Below, one piece after another: positions 16,392 through 24,897 of a stretch of 26,112 bases of DNA. The position numbers and the translations under genes were made by a program. The notes beneath the pieces were generated by a model. The model ran no database searches. It was not told the DNA's origin and saw nothing but the letters and a program-made list of their open reading frames with translations. Source of the DNA: an uncultured Dorea sp. (GTDB taxonomy: Bacteria; Bacillota; Clostridia; Lachnospirales; Lachnospiraceae); assembly GCA_948844705.1 (NCBI GenBank), contig CAQNVT010000186.1, positions 1 to 26,112 on the forward strand, in the 5' to 3' direction. The stretch's first letter is position 1, and every line of letters starts with the position of its first letter.

Positions 16392-18320
16392 GTGTTTAAA
16401 AACCTAAAGGTGAGAAATCGTTTGTTTGTCTCATATGGTATTGTACTATTTCTTTACATTATTACTGTTATTGTGTCTTCTACCGGAATGGGGCGCATTT
16501 TCGGGGGGCTGGAGGATTTTTACCAGGTTCCTTATCCAATGACAAAAGCTGCTTTGGAAGCACAATCCGAATCAAGACAAATTGAACTGGATGTATACCG
16601 CGCCAGCGTTACCAGTGATGGTAATGAAATGCAAACCATCTTAAATAATATTAATCAGGATGTTTCGGATCTTAACGCTGCACTTGATACTCTGGCTGAT
16701 AATTTTGAAGGGGATTCCGCTCTTCTGCAGTCTGTACAGTCTGCCGCACAGAAAACCAGCGAAGCAAGGCAGACGGCAATGGAATATATATCTGCCAAGG
16801 AAATAGAGGACGCGATTGTCATGATGAACGAAGAATATGACCCTGCCGCCTCCGCGCTTCAGGACTCTCTTCAGGATGTCATTGATCACAGCGGTGCATT
16901 GGCCGATGAATATTACGCATCCGGCGCATCGATGAAAAGGCTTTGCCAGATTGCTCAATATATTCTCGCCGCGATCAGTATTTTATTAACAATTATTTTA
17001 TCTCTTGGAATAACTAAGGGTATTACAAGTCCGATCGCCGAGATTGAAGAGGCCGTCAAGGCAATGGCGCATGGAAACATGCACAGCGAAGTTACATATA
17101 AATCAAAAGACGAGCTTGGTATTCTGGCTGAAAATCTTCGTTTTGTATTAAAGACCTTATCCGGATACATTACGCATATATGCTCCAGGATGGATTCCCT
17201 GGCATCAGGCGATCTTACCGTTGAGATGGATATGGATTATCTCGGGGAATTTGAATCCATTAAAGATTCCGGCGCAAAGATCATCAGTTCCTTAAACGAT
17301 ACTCTGGGACAGATTCAGGAAGCCTCCTCTCAGGTCGCAAGCGGCTCTGACCAGGTATCCAGCGGCGCCCAGGCTCTCAGCCAGGGCACGACAGAACAGG
17401 CAAGCGCTGTAGAAGAATTAGTCGCTACGTTAAATACATTGTCAGGTCAGGTAAACCAGACTGCCCACAACTCACATGATGTTAACAATCTGATTGCCGA
17501 GACCGGAGCCGAGGTCAATAACAGCAATACCATGATGGAATCCATGGTAAGCGCTATGACAAAGATTAATGAGTGCTCCAGCGAGATTGAAAAAATCATT
17601 AAGACAATTGAGGATATCGCTTTCCAGACCAATATTCTCGCACTCAATGCCGCCGTAGAGGCCGCACGTGCCGGAGAATCCGGCAAGGGCTTCGCAGTCG
17701 TTGCGGATGAGGTAAGAACACTTGCTTCAAGAAGTGCAGAGGCTGCAAAGGATACGACCGCATTGATCAGCAATTCTCTGACCGCCGTGGCAGAGGGTAC
17801 CCAGATTGCCGCAGATACGCAGAAATCTCTGTTGAAGGTCGTTACAAGCGCACAGTTTATTGAAACAAATATGTCCCAGATCATAGAAGCGACAGACTCA
17901 CAGGCCGAAGCCCTTCAGCAGGTTACACAGGGGATCGATCAGATATCTTCCGTTATCCAGACGAATTCGGCAACCGCACAGGAAAGCGCCGCTGCAAGCG
18001 AAGAGCTGTTTAGTCAGTCCAGTCTTCTTAAGACCCTGGTAGGACGTTTCCGTTTAAAGGGCTCAGCTGTTTCAATGGCTGTAGAACCGGTCAGTGTGCC
18101 GGAGAAACCTGCCGAATCTTATAGCAGCAATACATCATCCTCCAGTTATTCGGCATCCTACACAGCGCCTGCTCCGGCAAGCAGCCCAGATTATTCGGAT
18201 GTGGTCGGAGAAATTGATTATTCGGACACAGATGACTCATTTACGGCACCGCCGGAAAAGCCGGCATACAAATCGGCACCGCCGACCGTACCTTTCGTAA
18301 ATAATAACGATAAATATTAA
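16392..18320 (+). CDS. methyl-accepting chemotaxis protein
   Basis: 642 residues from a GTG start preceded by AGGAGGG at 6 bases. Membrane helices at about 11-30 and 189-206 flank an extracytoplasmic helical sensor region of about 155 residues that looks like a 4HB_MCP domain. A HAMP domain follows (about 207-258), then a second HAMP-like stretch ([11 protein letters not shown] near 270-280, to about 305). The signalling coiled coil runs from about 310 to 560 with the conserved hairpin tip ([20 protein letters not shown], 407-426) that contacts CheA/CheW. The last 75 residues are a Ser/Pro/Ala-rich flexible tail without a recognisable CheR-binding end. It is a lone gene, divergent from the surface protein. 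The ligand is not predictable. Confidence 0.95.
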   Translation: MFKNLKVRNRLFVSYGIVLFLYIITVIVSSTGMGRIFGGLEDFYQVPYPMTKAALEAQSESRQIELDVYRASVTSDGNEMQTILNNINQDVSDLNAALDTLADNFEGDSALLQSVQSAAQKTSEARQTAMEYISAKEIEDAIVMMNEEYDPAASALQDSLQDVIDHSGALADEYYASGASMKRLCQIAQYILAAISILLTIILSLGITKGITSPIAEIEEAVKAMAHGNMHSEVTYKSKDELGILAENLRFVLKTLSGYITHICSRMDSLASGDLTVEMDMDYLGEFESIKDSGAKIISSLNDTLGQIQEASSQVASGSDQVSSGAQALSQGTTEQASAVEELVATLNTLSGQVNQTAHNSHDVNNLIAETGAEVNNSNTMMESMVSAMTKINECSSEIEKIIKTIEDIAFQTNILALNAAVEAARAGESGKGFAVVADEVRTLASRSAEAAKDTTALISNSLTAVAEGTQIAADTQKSLLKVVTSAQFIETNMSQIIEATDSQAEALQQVTQGIDQISSVIQTNSATAQESAAASEELFSQSSLLKTLVGRFRLKGSAVSMAVEPVSVPEKPAESYSSNTSSSSYSASYTAPAPASSPDYSDVVGEIDYSDTDDSFTAPPEKPAYKSAPPTVPFVNNNDKY

Positions 18321-18327
18321 ACCAAAG

Positions 18328-18383
18328 TTGGGGACGTAGTAAAATTAATTTTACTACGTCCCCAATTGAAAATACCCTGTCCC
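18328..18383 (+). repeat. dispersed palindromic repeat, copy 2
   Basis: Same 54-bp element (18330-18383), between the convergent ends of the chemotaxis receptor and transketolase genes. Here the palindrome is extended to 38 bp (18328-18365) because the base after GTCCC is C, pairing with the leading G, and the flanking TT/AA also pair. The tail is AATTGAAAATACCCTGTCCC. It sits 9 bases after the receptor stop and may also act as a transcription-end hairpin for both genes. Confidence 0.9.
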
Positions 18384-18415
18384 TTTTTAAACATTGCTGA
18401 ACAGTTACACATTTT

Positions 18416-19354
18416 CTATACAAAGGCTTTTACTTTTTCATAGATACCTTCCGCATCCAGTCCGTATTTCTTAATCAGTTCTTTTGCCGGACCCGACTCA
18501 CCATATACATCCTGGATACCGATCTTCATTACTCTGGCCGGTGCCTTCTCTGCAACCACATCGCATACCGCACTTCCAAGACCTCCGATCACCGAATGCT
18601 CCTCAACCGTCACGATCTTACCTGTCTTCGCCGCCGCCTTTATAACTGCCTCCTCATCTAACGGCTTAATCGTATGAATGTTGATCACCTCTGCACTGAT
18701 ACCGTCTGCTGCAAGCTTTTCTGCCGCACCGAGGGATTCCGATACAGTAAGTCCGGATGCGATAATCGTCACGTCTGTACCTTCGCGAAGTGTCACTGCC
18801 TTTCCGATCTCAAATTTATAATCCTCATTATCATTGATCACCGGAACTGCGGCACGTCCGAACCTCATGTATACCGGGCCTACATATTCATAAGCCGCCT
18901 TTACCGCCGCTTTCGCTTCTATATCATCTGACGGATTAATGATTACCATGCCGGGAATTGTTCTCATAAGGGCAATATCCTCGTTACACTGATGAGTCGC
19001 ACCGTCCTCGCCTACGGAAATACCTGCATGAGTCGCACCAATCTTAACATTCAGCTTTGGATAGCCCACAGAGTTACGGACCTGTTCAAAGGCACGTCCC
19101 GCCGCAAACATCGCAAAGGAGCTTGCAAAAGGAACCTTCCCTGTCGTGGCAAGCCCGGCCGCCACGCCGATCATGTTGCACTCTGCGATACCGCAGTCAA
19201 TATGTCTTTCAGGAAATGCTTTTTTAAACACACCTGTCTTTGTTGCCGCTGCAAGGTCCGCATCCAGCACAACGATATCCTCATGCTCTTTTCCTAATTC
19301 TGCCAGAGCATTTCCATAGCTCTCTCTTGTTGCAATTTTCTTTACTTCTGACAT
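18416..19354 (-). CDS. transketolase, C-terminal subunit
   Basis: 312 residues, the length expected for the second half of a split transketolase: a pyrimidine-binding domain with the catalytic Glu58 in GIAECNMIG, followed by the transketolase C-terminal domain (TDVTIIASGLTVSESL onward, about 190-312). It should pair with the product of the upstream gene to form the thiamine-diphosphate enzyme that moves two-carbon units between ketose and aldose phosphates. The start overlaps the upstream gene by 13 bases and has AGGTGA nearby, so the halves are translationally coupled and made in equal amounts. Last gene of the transaldolase-transketolase operon. Confidence 0.93.
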   Translation of the reverse strand: MSEVKKIATRESYGNALAELGKEHEDIVVLDADLAAATKTGVFKKAFPERHIDCGIAECNMIGVAAGLATTGKVPFASSFAMFAAGRAFEQVRNSVGYPKLNVKIGATHAGISVGEDGATHQCNEDIALMRTIPGMVIINPSDDIEAKAAVKAAYEYVGPVYMRFGRAAVPVINDNEDYKFEIGKAVTLREGTDVTIIASGLTVSESLGAAEKLAADGISAEVINIHTIKPLDEEAVIKAAAKTGKIVTVEEHSVIGGLGSAVCDVVAEKAPARVMKIGIQDVYGESGPAKELIKKYGLDAEGIYEKVKAFV

Positions 19355-20178
19355 AATGACTCACCTGCTTTCTCTAAATCTGACATTGCAATCTCATACT
19401 GCTCATCGTTTGGAGCCGTGCCATGCCATGACGCCTGATTCTCCATAAAGGAAACGCCCTTGCCCTTTACTGTTTTTGCAATAATTGCCGTAGGCTGTCC
19501 CTTTACCTCTCTTGCCTCCTTAAAGGCTGCCGCGATCTCATCCATATCATTTCCGTCAATGTTGATCACATGGAAATTAAACGCCTCAAATTTCTTGTCG
19601 ATCGGATACGGTGAATTTACATCCGTGATTGCCCCGTCAATCTGAAGATTATTATTATCTACGATCACAACCAGATTATCCAGATGTCTGTGGGCCGCAA
19701 GCATGGACGCCTCCCACACCTGGCCTTCCTGTATCTCTCCGTCTCCTAACAGCGTATATACTCTGTAGGAAGCTCCGGAAAGCTTTGCAGAGATCGCCAT
19801 ACCTACCGCCGCGGAGATACCCTGTCCAAGAGAACCGCTTGACATATCAACGCCCGGAATATGCTTCATATCCGGATGTCCCTGCAGATAAGAGCCTGTC
19901 TTACGAAGCGTCTTCAGATCCTCTACCGGGAAAAATCCTCTGTTCGCCAGTGTAGAATAATAACCCGGCGCCGTGTGTCCCTTGGACAATACAAAGCGGT
20001 CTCTGTCCGCCTTCCTGGGATCCTTCGGATCAATATTCATTTCCTCAAAAAACAGATAGGTGTAAATATCCGCAGCAGACAAGGATCCGCCCGGATGACC
20101 GGATTTTGCGCTGTGAACCGCTTCTATAATGCCTTTCCGCACCTCATTTGCAGTCTTCATTAACTCTGATTTATTCAT
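19342..20178 (-). CDS. transketolase, N-terminal thiamine-diphosphate-binding subunit
   Basis: 278 residues, the first half of a split transketolase. It shows GHPGGS (27-32), GHTAPG (67-72) and the ThDP/metal motif GDGEIQEGQVWEA (145-157) ending with DNNN (174-177). The C-terminal subunit gene follows with a 13-base overlap. The start has AGGAG 6 bases upstream and lies 12 bases after the transaldolase stop. Split transketolases are common in Clostridia and archaea. Together with the preceding gene this supplies the non-oxidative pentose phosphate pathway, which in anaerobes lacking the oxidative branch makes ribose phosphate from glycolytic intermediates. Confidence 0.94.
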   Translation of the reverse strand: MNKSELMKTANEVRKGIIEAVHSAKSGHPGGSLSAADIYTYLFFEEMNIDPKDPRKADRDRFVLSKGHTAPGYYSTLANRGFFPVEDLKTLRKTGSYLQGHPDMKHIPGVDMSSGSLGQGISAAVGMAISAKLSGASYRVYTLLGDGEIQEGQVWEASMLAAHRHLDNLVVIVDNNNLQIDGAITDVNSPYPIDKKFEAFNFHVINIDGNDMDEIAAAFKEAREVKGQPTAIIAKTVKGKGVSFMENQASWHGTAPNDEQYEIAMSDLEKAGESLCQK

Positions 20179-20190
20179 GAAATACTCCTC

Positions 20191-20847
20191 CTATTCTCCG
20201 AAAACAGCCTTGTAATCTGCCTGGAACTTCGCAATACCGGCATCCGTAAGCGGATGATGCGTCATCTGCTCGATTACCTTATACGGTACGGTTGCAATAT
20301 CTGCTCCGGCAAGCGCACAGTCTGTTACATGCATTGTGTTTCTCACACTTGCAGCAATGATCTGTGTGTCAATATCCCCGGCAACACGGAAAATCTCTGC
20401 GATCTCTGCGATCAGATCTACGCCTCTTACGGAAATATCGTCCAGACGGCCAAGGAAAGGAGATACATAGGTTGCACCGGCTCTCGCTGCAAGAAGCGCC
20501 TGATTAGATGTGAACACCAGAGTAACATTGGTCTTGATATTCTCTTTTGTAAGCTGCCTGCAGGCTTTCAGACCCTCAACGGTCATCGGAAGCTTTACAA
20601 CCATATTCGGATGGATCGCTGCAATCGCGCGGCCTTCCTTGATCATTCCTTCTGCGTCAACTGTCGTCGCCTTTACCTCACCGCTGATCGGTCCGTCCAC
20701 GATAGATGCGATCTCTGCGATCACCTCTTCAAATACCCGGCCTTCCTTTGCAATCAGAGAAGGGTTCGTCGTTACCCCGCAGATAACACCCATATCATTT
20801 GCTTTTTTAATGTCTTCTACCTTGGCTGTGTCGATAAAAAATTTCAT
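20191..20847 (-). CDS. tal: transaldolase (small TalC/YwjH type)
   Basis: 218 residues, a single TIM barrel of the small transaldolase/fructose-6-phosphate aldolase family. The Schiff-base lysine is Lys85 in VVKLPMT. The residue that separates the two activities is Phe131 in SPFLGRLDD, as in true transaldolases, where E. coli FSA has Tyr131, so transaldolase activity is predicted. The family motif TTNPSL lies at 26-31. AGGAGG precedes the ATG at a long spacing of 11 bases. It is the first gene of the operon with the two transketolase halves and has a clear promoter at 20907-20936. The adjacent LacI-type regulator may control it, but no operator was identified. Confidence 0.92.
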   Translation of the reverse strand: MKFFIDTAKVEDIKKANDMGVICGVTTNPSLIAKEGRVFEEVIAEIASIVDGPISGEVKATTVDAEGMIKEGRAIAAIHPNMVVKLPMTVEGLKACRQLTKENIKTNVTLVFTSNQALLAARAGATYVSPFLGRLDDISVRGVDLIAEIAEIFRVAGDIDTQIIAASVRNTMHVTDCALAGADIATVPYKVIEQMTHHPLTDAGIAKFQADYKAVFGE

Positions 20848-20906
20848 TGTTCTTTCTTCCTCCTTGCTGGTTTTTTCGTATCATACATTAATAATTGTAT
20901 AAAAAA

Positions 20907-20936
20907 ATTATATCCTATAATCAAACCTATGGTCAA
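20907..20936 (-). promoter_or_regulatory. sigma-A promoter of the transaldolase-transketolase operon
   Basis: Minus strand TTGACC (20931-20936), 18 bases, perfect TATAAT (20907-20912). A short inverted repeat ATACA-N8-TGTAT lies just downstream (20884-20901) near the expected transcription start and is a possible operator half-site pair. Confidence 0.6.
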
Positions 20937-20958
20937 TAGTCATATATTTTTATTAGTA

Positions 20959-20978
20959 ATTATATTAATTAATATAAT
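20959..20978. other. perfect 20-bp AT palindrome upstream of the transaldolase promoter
   Basis: ATTATATTAA followed by its exact reverse complement. It lies about 22 bases upstream of the -35 box in a strongly AT-rich stretch. It could be a regulator site, but AT-rich DNA gives such palindromes by chance and it lacks the central CG usual for LacI-family operators. Confidence 0.3.
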
Positions 20979-21078
20979 TTAATTATTAATTAATATATGT
21001 AAATGATTGTATTATTTTTCACAAATATCCTTCTGCATTCCCTTATAAATTCGTAAACTAATTTGGCATTACACAAGA

Positions 21079-21115
21079 TAATCGGGATAATTATTAATAA
21101 TAATTATCCCGATTA
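21079..21115 (-). terminator. 37-nt perfect hairpin after the LacI-family gene
   Basis: TAATCGGGATAATTATT pairs perfectly with the second arm ending at 21115, leaving a loop of about 3 bases. It starts 2 bases past the regulator stop codon. On the minus strand the bases after it (TATCTTGTG) are only mildly T-rich, while on the plus strand it is followed by a long T-rich run, so it may work in either direction or stabilise the 3' end. Confidence 0.55.
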
Positions 21116-21117
21116 CA

Positions 21118-22218
21118 TTAATTTTTATTTTTTTTCTGCTTTGCATACGATGTTGTGCCCCGCACGATAAGCCGCGGCTCATACTCCACATGGTATGTGC
21201 TGATTGGTTCCATTTCCGAATATTTCACATTATGCGTTGCTATTTTTTTCATAATAATATCACAGGCGTCCCGTCCCTTAAAAATTACAAAATGCTCAAT
21301 CGTCGTAAGTCCTACCTTATGAAGCCTGGAAAATAACGTATTGTCACAGCCCATTACCGATATATCCCCCGGCACCTTAAGCTTCGCCTCATGAAGAGCA
21401 TCCATAATGCCAAAAGCAATCATGTCATTGAGCCCGGCCACTGCGGTAATCTCTCTTGTCTCATTCAACAGCTCTTTCGTAAGATTATACCCGATCATAT
21501 ACTCCGAATCGATATGCGCAATATCCTTATCGATCTCTTCCTTTGCCGCTTTAATGATCACATTTTCCCTGAGCCCGGCCTTTTCATATTCCTTAAGGAA
21601 ACCCTCTACACGCTTGGAGCGCTGCTTCTGCCTCGTCGTAAGGGGCGATGCGATATACGCCACTCTGCGGTGGCCAAGCTCAAAAAGATGCTTCGCCATC
21701 AGGCGCCCAAGCTTGGAATTATCAAGCTCCACCGCGTCCACATTAAGCTTTTCATTCTGATTATTAATGACTGCCACCGGAATATCCCGGGACAGCTCCT
21801 CCACAAGCTCCAGAAAACAGTGGCTCGGATTACACATATAGATGATTCCGTACGGCCGGATCTGCCACATCATTTTCAGATAACGCTCCTCCATCCGGAG
21901 ATCCCTTTGCGTGTCGCATACAAACAATGCATATCCCTGCTCCTTCGCCCGGGACTCAATCCCCTGAAGCAGCATTACATAATAAGGGTTCGTGAGATTC
22001 GGGCAGAACACTACCAGAAGCTTTTCCTTCTTGCTGCTTTTGAAAGCCCTCCTCTTCTGCGGCACATAGCCAAGCTCCTTCGCCGCATTCTCGACCCTCT
22101 CAACCGTTTCCTTCGAGAACGAAACATTATATTTTTTATTCAACACCATCGATACCGTGGACTGGGAAACACCCGCCGCTTTCGCGATATCCGTAGATGT
22201 AACCTTCCTTCGATTCAT
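21118..22218 (-). CDS. LacI-family transcriptional regulator
   Basis: 366 residues from ATG 22218, which has AGGAGGTGG 6 bases upstream; a longer TTG-initiated frame to 22236 would place its start within that ribosome binding site and is rejected. The N-terminal helix-turn-helix (TSTDIAKAAGVSQSTVSMVL, about residues 7-26) and hinge helix (about 45-60) are typical. The rest is a periplasmic-binding-protein-like sugar-sensing core of normal length. The C-terminus is Lys/Asn-rich (KQKKNKN). It follows recR with only the palindromic repeat between them and lies 271 bases upstream of the transaldolase start in the same direction, so control of that pentose phosphate operon is plausible. Effector unknown. 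Confidence 0.9.
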   Translation of the reverse strand: MNRRKVTSTDIAKAAGVSQSTVSMVLNKKYNVSFSKETVERVENAAKELGYVPQKRRAFKSSKKEKLLVVFCPNLTNPYYVMLLQGIESRAKEQGYALFVCDTQRDLRMEERYLKMMWQIRPYGIIYMCNPSHCFLELVEELSRDIPVAVINNQNEKLNVDAVELDNSKLGRLMAKHLFELGHRRVAYIASPLTTRQKQRSKRVEGFLKEYEKAGLRENVIIKAAKEEIDKDIAHIDSEYMIGYNLTKELLNETREITAVAGLNDMIAFGIMDALHEAKLKVPGDISVMGCDNTLFSRLHKVGLTTIEHFVIFKGRDACDIIMKKIATHNVKYSEMEPISTYHVEYEPRLIVRGTTSYAKQKKNKN

Positions 22219-22231
22219 ATCCCACCTCCTA

Positions 22232-22293
22232 TTCAATCTGGGACGTAGTAAAATTAATTTTACTACGTCCCAGATTGAAAATACCCAGTCCCC
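22232..22293 (+). repeat. dispersed palindromic repeat, copy 3, with extended palindrome
   Basis: The standard element spans 22240-22293, but the 8 bases to its left (TTCAATCT) are the reverse complement of the start of the tail (AGATTGAA), giving a perfect 48-bp palindrome at 22232-22279. The tail ends CAGTCCCC instead of CTGTCCC. It fills the whole gap between the recR stop (2 bases away) and the ribosome binding site of the LacI-family gene. Confidence 0.9.
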
Positions 22294-22295
22294 AC

Positions 22296-22892
22296 TTACA
22301 GTTCCGTACGTCCGTCAAGTGCCCGGAGCAATGTCACCTCATCAATATATTCCAGATCTCCGCCCACCGGCACTCCGCTTGCAATCCTGCTTACTTTAAT
22401 ACCTGTCGGCTTTATCAGCTTGCCGATATACATTGCCGTCGTCTCACCCTCAAGGCTTGAATTGGTAGCTATGATAACCTCGTCTACCTCTCCCTCCAGC
22501 CGGCTTATCAGCTCTTTCAGCTTAATATCCCCCGGGCCTATCCCCAGCATCGGCGATATTGCACCGTGAAGGACATGGTAGACTCCCTCATATTTTCCTG
22601 TTTTTTCATACGCCGCCAGATCCCGTGTATTTTCCACCACCATGATCGTCTTATGGTCTCTCTTCTCATTGGCACAGATCGGGCACAGCTCCTGATCGGT
22701 AAGCGTGCAGCACTCCCGGCAGTACCTTACATTTTCCCTTGCCTCCACCATGGTATCCGCAAGCCGCTTTACATCCGGCACCGGCATATGTATCAAGTGA
22801 AAAGCCAGCCTTGCCGCTGACTTTGTACCTATTCCCGGAAGATGGGACAACTCTTCAATTAATTTACGAATCTGGTTACTATAGTAATCCAT
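22296..22892 (-). CDS. recR: recombination mediator RecR
   Basis: 198 residues, standard length. Helix-hairpin-helix region near the N-terminus (LSHLPGIGTKSAARLAFHL, about 15-33), a four-Cys zinc finger (Cys58, 61, 70, 73) and a Toprim domain from about 81 to 175 (VVENTRDL; NSSLEGETTAMYI). RecR works with RecO and RecF to load RecA at gaps and daughter-strand breaks. AAGGAG lies 8 bases before the ATG. It follows ybaB by 16 bases in the conserved dnaX-ybaB-recR order. Confidence 0.97.
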   Translation of the reverse strand: MDYYSNQIRKLIEELSHLPGIGTKSAARLAFHLIHMPVPDVKRLADTMVEARENVRYCRECCTLTDQELCPICANEKRDHKTIMVVENTRDLAAYEKTGKYEGVYHVLHGAISPMLGIGPGDIKLKELISRLEGEVDEVIIATNSSLEGETTAMYIGKLIKPTGIKVSRIASGVPVGGDLEYIDEVTLLRALDGRTEL

Positions 22893-22908
22893 GAAGATAG
22901 CTCCTTAT

Positions 22909-23262
22909 CTAAAACAATCCCGGCATGCCGCCGCCCATTCCGCCCGTAAACTTCGACATGGAAGAGGCCGATTCCTCATCCACCTTTTCCAGCGCCTCAT
23001 TGACGGCCGCTACGATCAGATCCTCAAGCATTTCCACATCCTCCGGATCTACAACCTCCTCGTCAAGCTTCACCCTGAGCATCTTCTTCGCACCGGAAAC
23101 GGTTACCTCCACGGCGCCGCCGCCCGCAGTTGCCGTAAATTCCTTTGTCTCCATTTCTTTTGCCTGTTCTTCCATCTGGCGCTGCATTTTCTGCGCCTGC
23201 TTCATAAGATTCGCCATATTTCCCGGCATGCCGCCGCCTGGAAATCCACCACGTTTTGCCAT
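22909..23262 (-). CDS. YbaB/EbfC-family nucleoid-associated protein
   Basis: 117 residues. The core ([17 protein letters not shown] at about 16-32, then [19 protein letters not shown]) is the YbaB/EbfC DNA-binding dimer fold. Both ends are Gly/Met-rich ([11 protein letters not shown] at the start, [11 protein letters not shown] at the end), as in many Firmicutes members. AGGAGG lies 8 bases before the ATG. It sits between dnaX and recR, its usual place. Confidence 0.95.
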   Translation of the reverse strand: MAKRGGFPGGGMPGNMANLMKQAQKMQRQMEEQAKEMETKEFTATAGGGAVEVTVSGAKKMLRVKLDEEVVDPEDVEMLEDLIVAAVNEALEKVDEESASSMSKFTGGMGGGMPGLF

Positions 23263-23302
23263 TTCATTCTCCTCCTGTTTTCCGGCTGACTTTTAAGCAC
23301 TG

Positions 23303-24874
23303 TCAATCGTCCTCCACCGTTATTTCCATATGAATCATTTTCTCTATATCAACAAAGCTGTCTTCAAACCTGCGTCCCTCTTCCACGCAGCGGACGTCAA
23401 GCTCCATCTGTTTTCCGGTTTTTCCGGCAATAAGCTCCTTAATTTCCTGCTTATGTGTCTCGCTTCCTACCGCTCCCGCGCTCACCTCGTCCGGCAACAC
23501 GATCATCAGCCGGTTCCCTTCTCCCGCGCTCAAACGCGCTTTTTTAAGATACGTCCGAAGCATCGGGGACGCATTGTTTACAATTGCCCGAAAATCCCTC
23601 ACTACCGTCTTCACGTCCTCATTTAACGCCTGGGGAAGCTCAGGCGTTTTTTCCTGTTCCGCAGGGGAAATGTAATCGCTGCGGGAGGTTCTTTCTTTTA
23701 CAGGCGCGGCAGAAACCACTCCCTCCTCAAGCTGCTTTTCGATCGCCCGGATACGCTCAAGAAGTGTATCCTCCCTTGTTTCCATCTGGGGCCTGCACAG
23801 CCTGATCAGCGTAATCTCCAAAAGAACTCTCTTCTGCGCCGCATATTTAAGCTGATTGGTCAGGTCCGAAAAAATGCGTATATAGCGCATCAAAGTATCA
23901 TTTTCAATCAGAGCCGCCTCTTCCTTAAGTCTCTCCAGGTTTTCTGTCGAAACGTCCAGCACATCCTCCATATCGTCCGAGCATCTGACCAGAAGAAGAT
24001 TTCTTAAATACCATGTGAAATCCGCCGAAAGCTGCGATAGCTCCCTGCCCTGCATCACCAGCTCATCCACGGTCTCGATCACCGCACTTACATCAAATGC
24101 CAGAAGCTCTCTTAGAAGCCTGCTGAATACCTCTGTATCAACCGCCCCCAGCACCTCCAGCACATGGTCGTAGGTGAGACGCTTTCCTATATAAAAGGAC
24201 GCGCACTGGTCGAGCAGGCTCAGTGCATCGCGCATGGATCCGTCCGCCATCCGCGCGATATAGCGGACGGCTTTCTCCTCCACATCCCATTTTTCCTTCT
24301 CGATCAGCTCCGTAAGCCTTGCGGAAATAGTCTCTATCGAAATGCGTTTAAAATCATATCTCTGGCACCGGCTTAATATTGTGACCGGAATCTTGTGCGC
24401 CTCCGTTGTCGCCAGAATAAATATCACATACTCCGGCGGTTCCTCCAGTGTCTTAAGAAGTGCATTAAAAGCACCGATAGAAAGCATATGCACCTCATCT
24501 ATAATATAGACCTTGTATCTGCCCTCTGTCGGCCTGTAGGAAACCTCTTCCCTGATCTCACGGATATTGTCCACGCCGTTGTTGGACGCCGCGTCTATCT
24601 CAATTACATTCATAGAAGTCCCCGCGGCTATGGAACGGCACATCTCACATTCACCGCAGGGGCTTCCGTCTTTCGAGTGCTCGCAATTTACCGCTTTGGC
24701 AAATATTTTCGCCACCGTAGTCTTACCTGTCCCCCGGGTCCCGCAGAACAGATACGCATGCCCGATACGATCCGACTTAATCTGATTCTTAAGCGTTGCC
24801 ACAATGGCATCCTGCCCCTTCACATCTTCAAATTCATCCGGACGAAACTTCCGGTATAATGCCATATACGACAT
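23303..24874 (-). CDS. dnaX: DNA polymerase III subunit gamma/tau
   Basis: 523 residues. The AAA+ clamp-loader ATPase has Walker A GTRGTGKT (45-52), a zinc module with Cys64, 73, 76 and 79, Walker B/DEVH (126-129) and the SRC sensor motif (168-170). A collar domain and a C-terminal tail of about 150 residues follow, expected to bind the polymerase and helicase. The protein loads the sliding clamp and links the replisome. AGAGGTG precedes the ATG, which is 23 bases past the pfkA stop, so dnaX is probably cotranscribed with pfkA. No A/T slippery run for a gamma/tau switch was noticed. Confidence 0.97.
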   Translation of the reverse strand: MSYMALYRKFRPDEFEDVKGQDAIVATLKNQIKSDRIGHAYLFCGTRGTGKTTVAKIFAKAVNCEHSKDGSPCGECEMCRSIAAGTSMNVIEIDAASNNGVDNIREIREEVSYRPTEGRYKVYIIDEVHMLSIGAFNALLKTLEEPPEYVIFILATTEAHKIPVTILSRCQRYDFKRISIETISARLTELIEKEKWDVEEKAVRYIARMADGSMRDALSLLDQCASFYIGKRLTYDHVLEVLGAVDTEVFSRLLRELLAFDVSAVIETVDELVMQGRELSQLSADFTWYLRNLLLVRCSDDMEDVLDVSTENLERLKEEAALIENDTLMRYIRIFSDLTNQLKYAAQKRVLLEITLIRLCRPQMETREDTLLERIRAIEKQLEEGVVSAAPVKERTSRSDYISPAEQEKTPELPQALNEDVKTVVRDFRAIVNNASPMLRTYLKKARLSAGEGNRLMIVLPDEVSAGAVGSETHKQEIKELIAGKTGKQMELDVRCVEEGRRFEDSFVDIEKMIHMEITVEDD

Positions 24875-24897
24875 TTGCTCACACCTCTGCCTCTGTT

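Noticed and set aside
20254..20982. 242-residue plus-strand open frame
   Set aside because: Antisense to the transaldolase gene and its promoter; no family resemblance.
22219..22236. TTG start that would lengthen the LacI-family protein by six residues
   Set aside because: The extension consists of the AGGAGGTGG ribosome binding site of the ATG at 22218.
21391..22248. 285-residue plus-strand open frame
   Set aside because: Antisense to the LacI-family gene, which has complete motifs and a perfect ribosome binding site.
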